64,000 bases of DNA from an uncultured Bacteroidota bacterium (lineage in GTDB: Bacteria > Bacteroidota > Bacteroidia > Flavobacteriales > Flavobacteriaceae), in assembly GCA_902546725.1 (NCBI GenBank), contig CACCLB010000009.1, positions 1 to 64,000 of the forward strand. The letters are read 5' to 3'. Of this stretch, positions 45,767-54,858 are shown piece by piece (positions within the stretch are counted from its first letter, which is position 1; every line of letters begins with the position of its first letter). The notes under the pieces are model-generated. The model was not told the DNA's origin. It ran no database searches and worked only from the letters and a program-made list of their open reading frames with translations. The position numbers and the translations under genes are program-made.

Positions 45767-47095
45767 TTAGTTCAAATTCGGGATTACCCAAAGATTCTTT
45801 TCAGTATCAATACTTCCATTCATTTTTTCAACTACAACGCGATCTACAATCGAGATCCCTTTAAGAGCCATGTTTTCAAAGGTGTCAATTCCATTGTTTG
45901 GAAAACCCTTGCGTGTACGATGTATATTAAATTTTGTAGCAATTTTTTGATCAAAGATTTTTTCAACCTGCTCCTTACCTATCATAAAACCAAGCAGGCC
46001 TCCCCATGTAGCTGTAGGATTGTCAGAATCCCAGCCTGCAAGCGCTCCAATTTGGATTGTTTTTTTTAAATCTCCTTCTCCATAGAGTAAGCTTACAATA
46101 CTAGCACCAAAATTGATTCCTGCAGCAAAACAGCCGTTACAGCTTTGATCAAGAGTGGCCCATTTATATCCATCCTCCTGTCGAATTTGATACTTTTCGT
46201 GTAAACCATCGCGCGCTTCTTCCCAGCTAGAACCTTTTGTGTAGTGCTCAAGAACAAAATCATACATTTTAGCAGGGTAAGAGGTGTTTGGAAGGTGTTT
46301 TCTCGCTTCCTTCGACATCCACATTGTTTTATCCTTTAGTGTAATGTGAGAAGTGGTTTTGGAGGCCAAGGCATACATGATGATATTGAACTCTGCAATC
46401 CATGCTGCATTTTCCCTTGCCGTTGTACGGACTGCTAAATTTGCAAGTTTCACAGCAATATCTGGACGCGTAGGAGCAAAAAAGCCAAACAGTTCAGTGG
46501 TTAACTGTGCATCAATCATCTCGTAATGCGGGTTTAACTCAGGGTCGCTCGTCTTTGGAGGTATGACCCCTTCCTGCATAAGTTCAAATGCTCTTTGGTT
46601 AGAAACCTATAAATAATTTTCTTCCCCTTTGTAAATGTGGTCCAGCCATGCCCCTCTGATTTGTTCCCCTGTAAGATCTAAATTTGGACTGCTGTAAAGA
46701 AGTTCCTGATAGATATACTCTATATCTGTATCATCATCTGCACCCCAAACACTGTCTTTTTCTGCGAGTAAGAAGGTAATCGTATCTGAATAATTGTTTG
46801 AACCCCATAGATTAGGATGGTCTGGCTGACCCCAGTCCTCACTAGTGTAAAACCCTGCTCCTTTTCCGTCTACAGGAATTCCAATTTTATCCATCTCAGT
46901 TATCAAGCCTGTCCAATTTGCAATACATTGAGCCATCCAAAATCCTTGGAGTTGATCTTGATAGTCTTCTCTGTCTAAAACAATGGAATCTATATGCTTC
47001 TCCTGACACCCAAAGATTAAGACAAAAACGCCTATGCTTATCAGCAAATTGATACTCGACTTGAAAAGTAAAAAAGGTGAAATGTTATTTTTCAT
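45767..47095 (-). pseudogene. ADP-ribosylglycohydrolase family lipoprotein, interrupted by an in-frame TAG
   Basis: One continuous frame of about 440 residues is broken by TAG at 46607-46609, between ...YKGEENYL and VSNQRAFELM... A Trp codon (TGG) there would restore the gene. Both halves look intact: N-terminal DDDTDIEYIY and C-terminal DSDNPTATWGGLLGFMIG are the metal-binding motifs of ADP-ribosylglycohydrolases. A lipoprotein signal (FVLIFGC) starts the N-terminal half at 47095. Family members remove ADP-ribose from proteins or hydrolyse related compounds. It is either a recent nonsense pseudogene or a sequencing error. Confidence 0.85.
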
Positions 47096-47215
47096 AAATT
47101 GATTTGCATAAAATTGATAAAAATTTTTATCAATGAATAAACAATCAATTCTTTTATTTAAGAAATTAGTTAAAAATACACACAAAAGAATTTATATATT
47201 TTACTAATTAAACAT

Positions 47216-47247
47216 AAAAAAAGGGACTACATTCCTGCAATCCCTTC
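47216..47247 (-). terminator. Rho-independent terminator after tRNA-His
   Basis: On the minus strand AAGGGA and TCCCTT form a stem around a 14-base loop, followed by a T-run. It lies just downstream of tRNA-His. Confidence 0.7.
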
Positions 47248-47256
47248 TCTATATGG

Positions 47257-47331
47257 GGTGGAAGATCGGTCTCGAACCGACGACCTCCTGAACCACAATC
47301 AGGCGCTCTAACCAACTGAGCTACAACCACC
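47257..47331 (-). tRNA. trnH: tRNA-His (GUG)
   Basis: Minus strand, G-1 at 47331 and discriminator C at 47257; CCA follows (47254-47256). Anticodon stem CCTGA/TCAGG with loop TTGTGGT gives GUG. Two acceptor pairs (5-68 and 6-67) read as U-U mismatches, unusual. Confidence 0.95.
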
Positions 47332-47486
47332 GTTTATTAGTGGGCAAATATAATAAGATTTAATTATTTTATCGCTACGCTTAGACCCTCTTAAAGCATT
47401 TAGTTTTATGCTCTTTTTTTAAAATCTTAAGTTCTTGCATTTTAGCATTTTAAAAAACTAATATATTTTTCACTATATTTATAAAT

Positions 47487-47672
47487 ATGAAATTTATAGA
47501 AAAATATTACCCAATACTGTTAGCATTCTTAAGTTTTCTCTATTCCATTTTCCTTTGGTTTAGTGGAGAGCAGCTCGAAGGTATATATGTTGGCCTCTGG
47601 CCAGTAACAATATTAGGATTTGCGATAGCAATCAGACAAAGAAGAAACGACGATTTAAATAATAAGCAATGA
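47487..47672 (+). CDS. Tiny membrane protein, hypothetical
   Basis: 61 residues with two hydrophobic segments (PILLAFLSFLYSIFLWF and YVGLWPVTILGFAIAI) and a basic tail (RQRRNDDLNNKQ). It overlaps the next tiny gene by ATGA. Not assigned to a family. Confidence 0.55.
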   Translation: MKFIEKYYPILLAFLSFLYSIFLWFSGEQLEGIYVGLWPVTILGFAIAIRQRRNDDLNNKQ

Positions 47673-47845
47673 ATAATAAAATAATGTTCATTGTCGGTTG
47701 TATTATTTTCATCATCTATGTCTATTTCTTGTTGAGTATAGTCAGAAAGCAGCATAAAATTCAAAGAAAAGAAAATATCGCTTCCTACGATGCAAACGAC
47801 ATAGACGGAATTGGCAACCAAGGTCGTTTTCCTACAAAAAATTAA
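47669..47845 (+). CDS. Tiny single-helix membrane protein, hypothetical
   Basis: 58 codons starting ATG at 47669, one hydrophobic helix (MFIVGCIIFIIYVYFLLSIV), then a charged tail ending GNQGRFPTKN. The 4-bp overlap with the preceding gene supports coupled translation. It may be the partner of that protein. Function unknown. Confidence 0.5.
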   Translation: MNNKIMFIVGCIIFIIYVYFLLSIVRKQHKIQRKENIASYDANDIDGIGNQGRFPTKN

Positions 47846-47851
47846 ACAGTT

Positions 47852-48832
47852 TTAGTTATCAGCTGGATACACAATGTTGGTTTGTTTTCGAATAGCATCC
47901 ATGAGTATAGCTATGTCCAAACTTTGCTGCCATTTCCACTTGGAAGATTGTGTTTTCCCATTAAGAAAACAGCTATTTGCTTCAATGATTTCGTAGGTGT
48001 AACCTTTTCCATTAATAGGAAGTGACTTGCTATACTCTTTTCCATTGAGAACCAATTTAATTTCCCCTGTTTCGTGCCATCTAGAATTCATATAGATTTC
48101 ACCTAATTCACCACAGATCCTCGCTTGCATATCTTCATCATGAGCAAAACTTGAATACATTATGGCTTGAGCCTTAGGATAAGAGAAGATAAAACCCAGT
48201 TGTTCATCTACTCCTTCTTTGGTCAAAACTGCACTCGCCTTAATCGTTTCAGGAATACCTAAAAAATGGTACCCCAAAAACAAGGGATAAATTCCTATAT
48301 CAAGCAAACTGCCCCCTCCTTTTTCTGGATTAAAAAGTCTAGAGTCTACTCCCCTATTTAATCCATTAAAGCTAAAAGTTGCATTAATGTATCTCAAGTT
48401 TCCAATTTTATTCTCTAAAATCCATTGATGGGTCTGTTCAAAAGCAGGATTAAACCGCGTCCACAGGGCTTCCATCAGAAATACATTTGCCTCAGTAGCT
48501 GCTTGAATAATTTGCTTAACCTGCTTGGCGTTCATACCCATGGGCTTTTCACAAAGCACTCCTTTACCATACTTTATTGCTTCTATAGAAAGTGCTGCAT
48601 GGGATGGATGCAGCGATGCGATATAAACTAAATCTACCTCAGGGTCACGAAATAAGTCCGTATAATTAGAATATGAATTCTTTGCCTTGTATTTGCGAGC
48701 GAATTCGTTTGCTCTTGCAGAATCAGAGGAGGCAACCGCTTGTAGAGAACAATTTGGAATCAAAGCCAAATCTCCTGCAAACTTATTTGCGATATTTCCA
48801 AGGCCAACTATTCCCCATCGTACTGATTTCAT
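47852..48832 (-). CDS. Gfo/Idh/MocA family oxidoreductase
   Basis: NAD(P)-dependent sugar or inositol dehydrogenase type. The N-terminal Rossmann fold reads WGIVGLGNIANKFAGDL, and the EKP motif is in CEKPMGMNAKQ near residue 96. Length 326 aa is typical. Substrate not clear. Follows bshB1 by 11 bp on the same strand. Confidence 0.9.
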   Translation of the reverse strand: MKSVRWGIVGLGNIANKFAGDLALIPNCSLQAVASSDSARANEFARKYKAKNSYSNYTDLFRDPEVDLVYIASLHPSHAALSIEAIKYGKGVLCEKPMGMNAKQVKQIIQAATEANVFLMEALWTRFNPAFEQTHQWILENKIGNLRYINATFSFNGLNRGVDSRLFNPEKGGGSLLDIGIYPLFLGYHFLGIPETIKASAVLTKEGVDEQLGFIFSYPKAQAIMYSSFAHDEDMQARICGELGEIYMNSRWHETGEIKLVLNGKEYSKSLPINGKGYTYEIIEANSCFLNGKTQSSKWKWQQSLDIAILMDAIRKQTNIVYPADN

Positions 48833-48843
48833 TTACTGAATAT

Positions 48844-49569
48844 TTAACGAACTAAATCAAATAAATTAGAGGTTGAAAGTAAACTTTTTGAGGTAAAGCC
48901 CTCTCCTGCTTCGGTTCCTATAAGTCGACCAAAGTTTTTTGCGCGATAGCTTACACTCTCAATAAAATTCTTACTCGAAATAGGAGTTTCAGCTTCTTTA
49001 GATTCTGGATCAAAAAACTGGCTAGTATAGGCTTTTACTGCATTTAATTTGCTCTCTAAATGAGATGAGATATCAACTACTATATGAGGCTCAATATCCA
49101 CCCATTGTATATACTCTAAAACAAGCTTTGGTCTCCAAGGTTTTTGACTCTTTCCGCTGGAATCTTTTGTATTAATTTTTTCAAGACCGCTTAAAAAACA
49201 TGCATCATTGACCAATTTATTTGCTCTGCCATGGTCTATATGGCGGTCATGTTTTGCATTACACAATATAAGTTGAGGACGAAAAGACCGTATTTTTGTG
49301 ATTAAAGCCAACTGATGTGTCTCGTCATTTTTAAAAAACCCATCCCTGAATTCCATATTGATTCTCTGGTCAACCCCTAAGATAGCTGCCGCACTAAGCG
49401 CTTCTTCTTTCCTGCTTTCTACTGTCCCACGCGTTCCTAGTTCTCCTTGTGTCAAATCTATTATTCCTACAGATTTACCTTGACTGATTGAAAGGGATAA
49501 ACTCCCAGCACATCCCAATTCAACATCGTCCGGGTGGGCTCCTATCGCTAAAATATCAACACCTTTCAT
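48844..49569 (-). CDS. bshB1: Bacillithiol biosynthesis deacetylase BshB1
   Basis: Zinc LmbE/PIG-L-type deacetylase that converts GlcNAc-malate to GlcN-malate. The AHPDD motif is IGAHPDDVELGCAG at the start and the second His region is KHDRHIDHGRA. Length 241 aa fits BshB1. It touches the last base of the metB-like gene (49569) and lies in a sulfur/thiol operon. Confidence 0.95.
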   Translation of the reverse strand: MKGVDILAIGAHPDDVELGCAGSLSLSISQGKSVGIIDLTQGELGTRGTVESRKEEALSAAAILGVDQRINMEFRDGFFKNDETHQLALITKIRSFRPQLILCNAKHDRHIDHGRANKLVNDACFLSGLEKINTKDSSGKSQKPWRPKLVLEYIQWVDIEPHIVVDISSHLESKLNAVKAYTSQFFDPESKEAETPISSKNFIESVSYRAKNFGRLIGTEAGEGFTSKSLLSTSNLFDLVR

Positions 49570-50717
49570 CAGCTTATCTTTGAAATGGACTGTGTCAGGT
49601 CTTTAGTTATATCTTCTATGGCCTCTATCCCAACTGAAAACCGAACCATATGTTCAGTGATTCCTTGAGCTTGACGCTCCTCTTCACTCAAGAGAGCATG
49701 TGACGTCAGTCGTGGACTTAAGGCAGTGCTTTCGATTCCTGCTAAACTCATGCTGGGTTTGACTAGTTCCATTCCCAATAAGAATTTCTTGGTATCCATG
49801 CCCATTGCTAAATCAAAGGACAACATTCCTCCAAAACCATTCATTTGTTGTTTGGCAATTTCATGACCTTGATGATCTTCTAGACCAGGATAATACACTT
49901 GGTCAACCCAATCTTGCTCTCTTAAAAATTTGGAAAGGAGTAAAGCGTTGTTGTTTTGTGCTTGAACTCTCACGTATAAAGTCTTGATACTGCGCTCCAA
50001 AAGCCAAACGGTATAGTCGCTTAAACTACCTCCTAAATTTTTAGCAGATTCAAAAATAGTTGCTATAGACAATTCTGAGCCTACAACTACACCCGCGCAG
50101 ATATCGCTGTGTCCGCCCAGATATTTGGTCGCACTGTGAATTACAATATCAATCCCGAATGCAATGGGATTCTGATTCACTGGACTGGCAAAAGTATTGT
50201 CAATCATTGTCCACAGTGACGCGCTTTTAGCAACTTCACTAATGGCTTTTAAATCAATGATTTTAAGCGTGGGATTACTGGGGGTTTCAATATATATTCC
50301 CCTAGTGTTCGAGGTAATTTCAGCCTCGAAATCGCTGGCCTGGATTCCCTTAGCAAAACTGTATTGAATTCCGTATTTAGAAAACTCTTTTTTAATAAAA
50401 TTTCTAGTTCCACCATAAAGGTCATCTTGAAAAATGACATGATCTCCTGATTTTAAATGAGAAAGCAATGCCGTGCTTATGGCAGCCATTCCTGAACTGA
50501 AAATTAACCCGCTTTCGGCACCTTCTAAAGTTGCTACTTTCTCACACAGACCCCTCTGATTGGGTGTGTTAAAATAGCGGGGGTACTGATTGATTTCTAC
50601 ATCGTTGAATGCATAGGAAGTAGATGCGTATAAAGGCGAAATAGCTCCACCATACTGAGTGTCTTTTAGCTCACCAGCATGAACACATTGAGTCCTAAAA
50701 TCCGACGACTTACTCAT
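49569..50717 (-). CDS. Cystathionine gamma-synthase / beta-lyase family PLP enzyme
   Basis: Cys/Met metabolism PLP enzyme. The Schiff-base Lys lies in HSATKYLGGHSDICAG; the TQCVHAGE and SGMAAISTALLS segments are typical. Start ATG at 50717 (a TTG at 50726 is less likely). It overlaps the end of the GPx gene by 8 bp. The exact reaction (gamma-synthase, beta-lyase or gamma-lyase) is not fixed by sequence. Confidence 0.88.
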   Translation of the reverse strand: MSKSSDFRTQCVHAGELKDTQYGGAISPLYASTSYAFNDVEINQYPRYFNTPNQRGLCEKVATLEGAESGLIFSSGMAAISTALLSHLKSGDHVIFQDDLYGGTRNFIKKEFSKYGIQYSFAKGIQASDFEAEITSNTRGIYIETPSNPTLKIIDLKAISEVAKSASLWTMIDNTFASPVNQNPIAFGIDIVIHSATKYLGGHSDICAGVVVGSELSIATIFESAKNLGGSLSDYTVWLLERSIKTLYVRVQAQNNNALLLSKFLREQDWVDQVYYPGLEDHQGHEIAKQQMNGFGGMLSFDLAMGMDTKKFLLGMELVKPSMSLAGIESTALSPRLTSHALLSEEERQAQGITEHMVRFSVGIEAIEDITKDLTQSISKIS

Positions 50718-51264
50718 TGGATTCAATCCAAGAAATTACGCTGGGGTCGTCGGGTTGTGTTCTTGGGGATACCACTCGAGCTAATCTTCCATCAGGGTTG
50801 ATGAGGTATTTTTGAAAATTCCAAGAAACACTGGAGTTAACAACTCCATTTTTAACTTCTTGAGTTAAAAACTCATAAACTGGGTGCATGTCTTTTCCCT
50901 TAACAGAAATCTTACTCATCATCGGAAAAGTTACACCATAATTGCTTTCACAAAAAGCGGCAATTTCTTCATCTGATCCTGGCTCCTGTCTTAAAAAGTT
51001 ATTGGCAGGGAAGCCAACAATGATAAAATCATCATTTCCATACTTGTCATACAATGCTTGAAGCTTTTTGTACTGTGGTGTAAGTCCACATTTTGATGCG
51101 GTATTGACTATCATGATTTTTTTTCCTTTTAAAGAGCTAAAATCAAAATCTACACCTTCAATATTCTTAACGGTGAATTGAAAAATGGTATTGTCGCTTT
51201 TATCTTGTGAAAAAGCTGTAGGTGAAGTCATCATAAACGCTAGAATAATTAAGGTTAATCTCAT
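50710..51264 (-). CDS. Glutathione peroxidase-family thiol peroxidase, exported
   Basis: Peroxide-reducing enzyme with peroxidatic Cys59 in NTASKCGLTPQY, a second Cys in AAFCESNYGVTFP (resolving), and the WNFQKYLI segment. In bacteria without glutathione such proteins usually use thioredoxin. The N-terminus looks like a signal peptide (LAFMMTSPTAFSQ), so it works in the periplasm. The usual active-site Gln is replaced by Asn in FPANNFLRQEPG. Confidence 0.88.
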   Translation of the reverse strand: MRLTLIILAFMMTSPTAFSQDKSDNTIFQFTVKNIEGVDFDFSSLKGKKIMIVNTASKCGLTPQYKKLQALYDKYGNDDFIIVGFPANNFLRQEPGSDEEIAAFCESNYGVTFPMMSKISVKGKDMHPVYEFLTQEVKNGVVNSSVSWNFQKYLINPDGRLARVVSPRTQPDDPSVISWIESNE

Positions 51265-51321
51265 TTGTATTTTTTTTTCAAAGGTCGCTGTTTTTTTTGA
51301 ATTGCAAAAAAAAGAGCTTTA

Positions 51322-51630
51322 TCAAATGATTTCTGCACTCAGACCTTCTTCTAAAAGGGCTGTACAACGGGGTACCAGATCTTCTAAAGAACCGGTTTTA
51401 ACAACACACTTCCCAGTAAAATGAACCAAGTAGGCGCATTGCTCAGCTTGCATATAGGTATGCTCACAAATCTTGATCAAACAACGAATCACATGATCGA
51501 AAGTGTTGACATCATCGTTGTAAAGAACGATCTCGTGCTCTTTATCTTCTTGCACAAGAACTTCTTCAATCCCCTCGGGACTTTCTTCTGGTTTGGTAGA
51601 AACTATTTTATAAATTTCAGGGCACACCAT
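51322..51630 (-). CDS. clpS: ATP-dependent Clp protease adaptor ClpS
   Basis: Delivers N-degron substrates to ClpA/C-P. The core is IVLYNDDVNTFDHVI with the C-terminal EGLSAEII. An upstream extension is not typical of ClpS; I take the ATG at 51630, giving 102 residues, rather than 51678, which would put the start further inside prmA. The overlap of 28 bp with prmA suggests a shared transcript. Confidence 0.92.
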   Translation of the reverse strand: MVCPEIYKIVSTKPEESPEGIEEVLVQEDKEHEIVLYNDDVNTFDHVIRCLIKICEHTYMQAEQCAYLVHFTGKCVVKTGSLEDLVPRCTALLEEGLSAEII

Positions 51631-52436
51631 TGCTCTTTTTCTTTTGTGCTTGTCAAAGTTAAGTTTTCCTTTTGACACGCCTTTTGAAGAATCTCAACAT
51701 CACTTCTGTAAAAGCCTGATAGAAACAAACCCCCTCCCACCTTTAATGCTTGGCCATAGCTTGGTATTTGCTCCAATAATACATTCCTATTGATATTTGC
51801 AAAAATGGAATCATAATAGGGCTGCGTAGATTCTAAATTAGCTGCTTGAGATGAGCGAATATTCTTACACTTATTGGTTTTGGCATTCTCAATTGTATTT
51901 TCAATGCACCAAGGGTCAAAATCAATTGCATCGACAGCTCGAGCGCCTTTTTTTGAAGCTAGAATACCTAAAACTCCGGTACCACAACCCATATCGAGCA
52001 CAATTTTGTCCTTTAAGGTTTCTTCTAAAACAAATTCCATCATCATATGCGTAGTCGGATGATGTCCTGTACCAAAACTCATTTTTGGATTGATGATTAG
52101 CTCGTAGGTCTTCCCTTGATTTTTATGAAAGTCCGCCCGAATCACACAATCACTTCCAACAAAGATGGGTTGAAATTTAGATTCCCATTTTGCATTCCAA
52201 TTTTCAGGAGGAATTTCAGTAACTGTGAACTCAATCTCAACTTTATCGTGATCTAAAAGCGCAATTGAATCCAAGAAATTATCCTCCTTTTGTGTTTTTG
52301 GCAGGTAGGCATTCAATCCTTCATCAGTGCTTAAAAAACTGTCGAAAGGCAGCTGTTGCAATTGAGCGAGTAATATATCTTCCCACGGACTTTTAGGATT
52401 AATAGTAAAGCGATATTCCAGATACGCTTGCGCCAT
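51603..52436 (-). CDS. prmA: Ribosomal protein L11 methyltransferase
   Basis: SAM-dependent methyltransferase that modifies L11. The SAM motif is VLDMGCGTGVLGILASK near residue 145, and the NPKMSFGTGHHPTT substrate region precedes it. 277 aa. Start overlaps the tpiA stop by one base (TAATG), so they are coupled. Confidence 0.95.
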   Translation of the reverse strand: MAQAYLEYRFTINPKSPWEDILLAQLQQLPFDSFLSTDEGLNAYLPKTQKEDNFLDSIALLDHDKVEIEFTVTEIPPENWNAKWESKFQPIFVGSDCVIRADFHKNQGKTYELIINPKMSFGTGHHPTTHMMMEFVLEETLKDKIVLDMGCGTGVLGILASKKGARAVDAIDFDPWCIENTIENAKTNKCKNIRSSQAANLESTQPYYDSIFANINRNVLLEQIPSYGQALKVGGGLFLSGFYRSDVEILQKACQKENLTLTSTKEKEQWCALKFIK

Positions 52437-53185
52437 TAAAAAGCGTTTACAATCACCATAAAGTCATCAGCATTTAAGGAGGCACCTCCTATGAGTCCAC
52501 CATCTACATCAACCATAGAAAAAATCTCTTTTGCATTATTAGGCTTTACGCTTCCTCCATAAAGTATCACAACATTTTCTGCAAGTGCAGCATCGTAGTT
52601 GGCCTCAATTTCTTTTCGGATAAAAGCATGCATTTCTTGGGCTTGTTCTGGGCTTGCAGTTTCTCCTGTACCAATGGCCCATACAGGCTCATAAGCAAGT
52701 ATAATTTGGTTCCAAGCTTCACTAGGAAGTTCAAACAAGGCAGTAAAAAGTTGCTCTTTAACTAAATCAAAGTGGGTGTTCTCTTTTCTTTCACTTAACT
52801 CTTCTCCAAAGCAAAAAATTATTTCCATTCCATCTTCTATGGCAGTAGCTACTTTTGCTTTTAAGGATTCATTTGTTTCTCCGTAAAGAGAACGGCGTTC
52901 AGAGTGACCTAGAATTACCGTTTGAACTCCAATGCCCTTAAGCATAGAAGAAGACACCTCGCCAGTATGGGCACCTGAGGCCGCTGCATTCATGTTCTGA
53001 GCCGCCACCTTTATAGGTTGACCGTTTAGCATGCTAACAGCTTGAGAGAGCTGGGTAAAAGCCGGCGCTACATATACCGAGACATCCTCTCGAATGGAGT
53101 GCTGAGTCAAATTAGTTAATAAAAGTTCAGTTTCGGCAGTGTTGTTATTCATTTTCCAATTGCCCGCTACTATTTGGTTTCTCAT
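52436..53185 (-). CDS. tpiA: Triose-phosphate isomerase
   Basis: Glycolytic enzyme interconverting GAP and DHAP. Lys in AGNWKMNN, catalytic His in ILGHSERR and Glu in AYEPVWAIGTG are visible; phosphate loop LYGGSVKPNN near the end. 249 aa. Starts one base downstream of the permease stop codon. Confidence 0.97.
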   Translation of the reverse strand: MRNQIVAGNWKMNNNTAETELLLTNLTQHSIREDVSVYVAPAFTQLSQAVSMLNGQPIKVAAQNMNAAASGAHTGEVSSSMLKGIGVQTVILGHSERRSLYGETNESLKAKVATAIEDGMEIIFCFGEELSERKENTHFDLVKEQLFTALFELPSEAWNQIILAYEPVWAIGTGETASPEQAQEMHAFIRKEIEANYDAALAENVVILYGGSVKPNNAKEIFSMVDVDGGLIGGASLNADDFMVIVNAF

Positions 53186-53186
53186 T

Positions 53187-54263
53187 TTAAATTGTTTTAA
53201 TTCTTGGATCTAAATATGCGTAAATAAAATCGACCACAATATTAATGATAATAAAGAAGAAGGCAATGGTTAAAACTGATCCCATTACAACAGGGATATC
53301 CAATTGATTTAAAGCCTCAACAATTTCCTTCCCCAAACCTTTCCATCCAAAGATGTACTCCACAAAAATTGCACCAGCCAACAGTGAAGCAAACCAGCCT
53401 GAAATTGCTGTAATCACAGGGTTTAATGCGTTTTTTATAGCGTGTTTTAATAACACCTGATAGCGAGAGAGTCCTTTGGCATATGCAGTACGAATATAGT
53501 CCTCAGACAAGACCTCCAATAAGTTACTTCTCAATAATTGAATGATGACTGCTAATGGTCTTATACCCAACACTATGGAAGGCAGAATTAGATTTTTCCA
53601 TTGCAGTCGATTTTCTTCACCATAGTCATCTAATTCATAGAGGCTTCCTGTCATATTGAGACCTGTAAACTCGTGAAGCACATAACCAAAAAACCAAGAG
53701 AAAAGTATTGCACTAAAAAAAGAGGGGACACTCATGCCCAAAGTACTGACCAACTGCAGAAAACGATCGAGCCAATTGTCCTTGTTTAAGGTAGCGACAA
53801 TGCCAAAAAAAACACCCAGTATCACAGCTATAGTCATAGAAGACAAGGCTAATAAAGCCGTATTGGGAAGTGTTTCTTTGATGATTTCAGCAATTGGTTT
53901 TCCCCTTTTTTGGTAAGAAGTTCTAAAATAAGGCGCTTTAACTACTAAAACCTTATTTTTAGTGTGGGTCAGAATCCATCCTCCATAAAGGTCTTCATCA
54001 TAATATCCGAATACCAAAGGGTCTTTTGAGTGAATTGAAATAGGAAGTAAGTCATTGATATAATAAAAATACTGAGTCGCCATGGGTAAATCAAATCCAA
54101 ATTTAGACTTGATTACTTCCAACTGGGTACTGTCTTCATTTTGATCCATCATCATTTGAGCAGGATCACCAGGAAGCACGGTAAATAGAAAAAAAACGAG
54201 ACTTGCAACTCCCCAAAGGGCTAAAAATGCGGTCCCCAACTTAAGTCCAATATAACGAATCAT
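53187..54263 (-). CDS. ABC transporter permease (DppB/OppB type)
   Basis: Inner-membrane permease for peptide-type ABC importers, six helices, with the EAA-like loop EDYIRTAYAKGLSRYQVLLKHA in part (EDYIRTAYAKGLS, VLLKHAIKNAL) near residue 240. An extracellular domain lies between helices 1 and 2. No partner permease, ATPase or binding protein is nearby, so the rest must lie elsewhere. 358 aa. Starts with a TGATG junction to DUF1599. Confidence 0.9.
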   Translation of the reverse strand: MIRYIGLKLGTAFLALWGVASLVFFLFTVLPGDPAQMMMDQNEDSTQLEVIKSKFGFDLPMATQYFYYINDLLPISIHSKDPLVFGYYDEDLYGGWILTHTKNKVLVVKAPYFRTSYQKRGKPIAEIIKETLPNTALLALSSMTIAVILGVFFGIVATLNKDNWLDRFLQLVSTLGMSVPSFFSAILFSWFFGYVLHEFTGLNMTGSLYELDDYGEENRLQWKNLILPSIVLGIRPLAVIIQLLRSNLLEVLSEDYIRTAYAKGLSRYQVLLKHAIKNALNPVITAISGWFASLLAGAIFVEYIFGWKGLGKEIVEALNQLDIPVVMGSVLTIAFFFIIINIVVDFIYAYLDPRIKTI

Positions 54264-54808
54264 CAGGCTGCTTCAACTTGCAGGTGAATTAGAGCAAATA
54301 CAGCGTAATTGACCATGTCGTGGTAATTTGCATCAATTCCTTCACTGACCAATGTTTTTCCAGAATTTTCTTCAATTTGCTTCACTCGAAGCAGTTTTTG
54401 CAGTATCAAATCTGTTAACGAACTGACACGCATTTCCCTCCAAGCCTCACCGTAATCGTGATTTTTTTTCATCATCAAATCGAAAATGATCTGAAACTGT
54501 TGGTCGTAAAGTTGCAATGCTTGATCTGTATCCAAATCAGGTTGTTCTGCAATGCCTTTTTCAATCTGAATAAGTGCCATGACACTGTAATTTACAATTC
54601 CGATAAATTCAGATTCTTGGCTTTCCGCTACTTTTTGTTCTTTATTGGTTTGCAAGCTTCGAATTCGTTGAGCCTTGATAAAGATTTGATCTGTAAGGGA
54701 AGGGAGTCTTAGGATTCTCCAAGCAGCACCGTAATCTGTCATTTTATTTTTAAACAATGAGCGGCATTGCTCTGTAATTGCTGAATACTGTTTTTTGGTC
54801 ACTTCCAT
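54263..54808 (-). CDS. DUF1599 protein, tandem duplicated domain
   Basis: 181 residues made of two related halves: DYGAAWRILRLPSLTDQIFIKAQRIRSLQ (here listed in two parts: DYGAAWRILRLPS, LTDQIFIKAQRIRS) and DYGEAWREMRVSSLTDLILQKLLRVKQIE (DYGEAWREMRVSS, LTDLILQKLLRVKQ). The fold is probably helical and similar to MazG-type pyrophosphatases, which is inference. It heads the operon with the permease, tpiA, prmA and clpS. No established function. Confidence 0.85.
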   Translation of the reverse strand: MEVTKKQYSAITEQCRSLFKNKMTDYGAAWRILRLPSLTDQIFIKAQRIRSLQTNKEQKVAESQESEFIGIVNYSVMALIQIEKGIAEQPDLDTDQALQLYDQQFQIIFDLMMKKNHDYGEAWREMRVSSLTDLILQKLLRVKQIEENSGKTLVSEGIDANYHDMVNYAVFALIHLQVEAA

Positions 54809-54858
54809 TTCACCTAAATTTGCCTAAATTTCGAGTTTAAATTTAGTTTTAAACTTCT

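Noticed and set aside
45767-47095. Two separate genes on either side of the TAG
   Set aside because: Both halves are in the same frame, on one strand, and together form one ADP-ribosylglycohydrolase.
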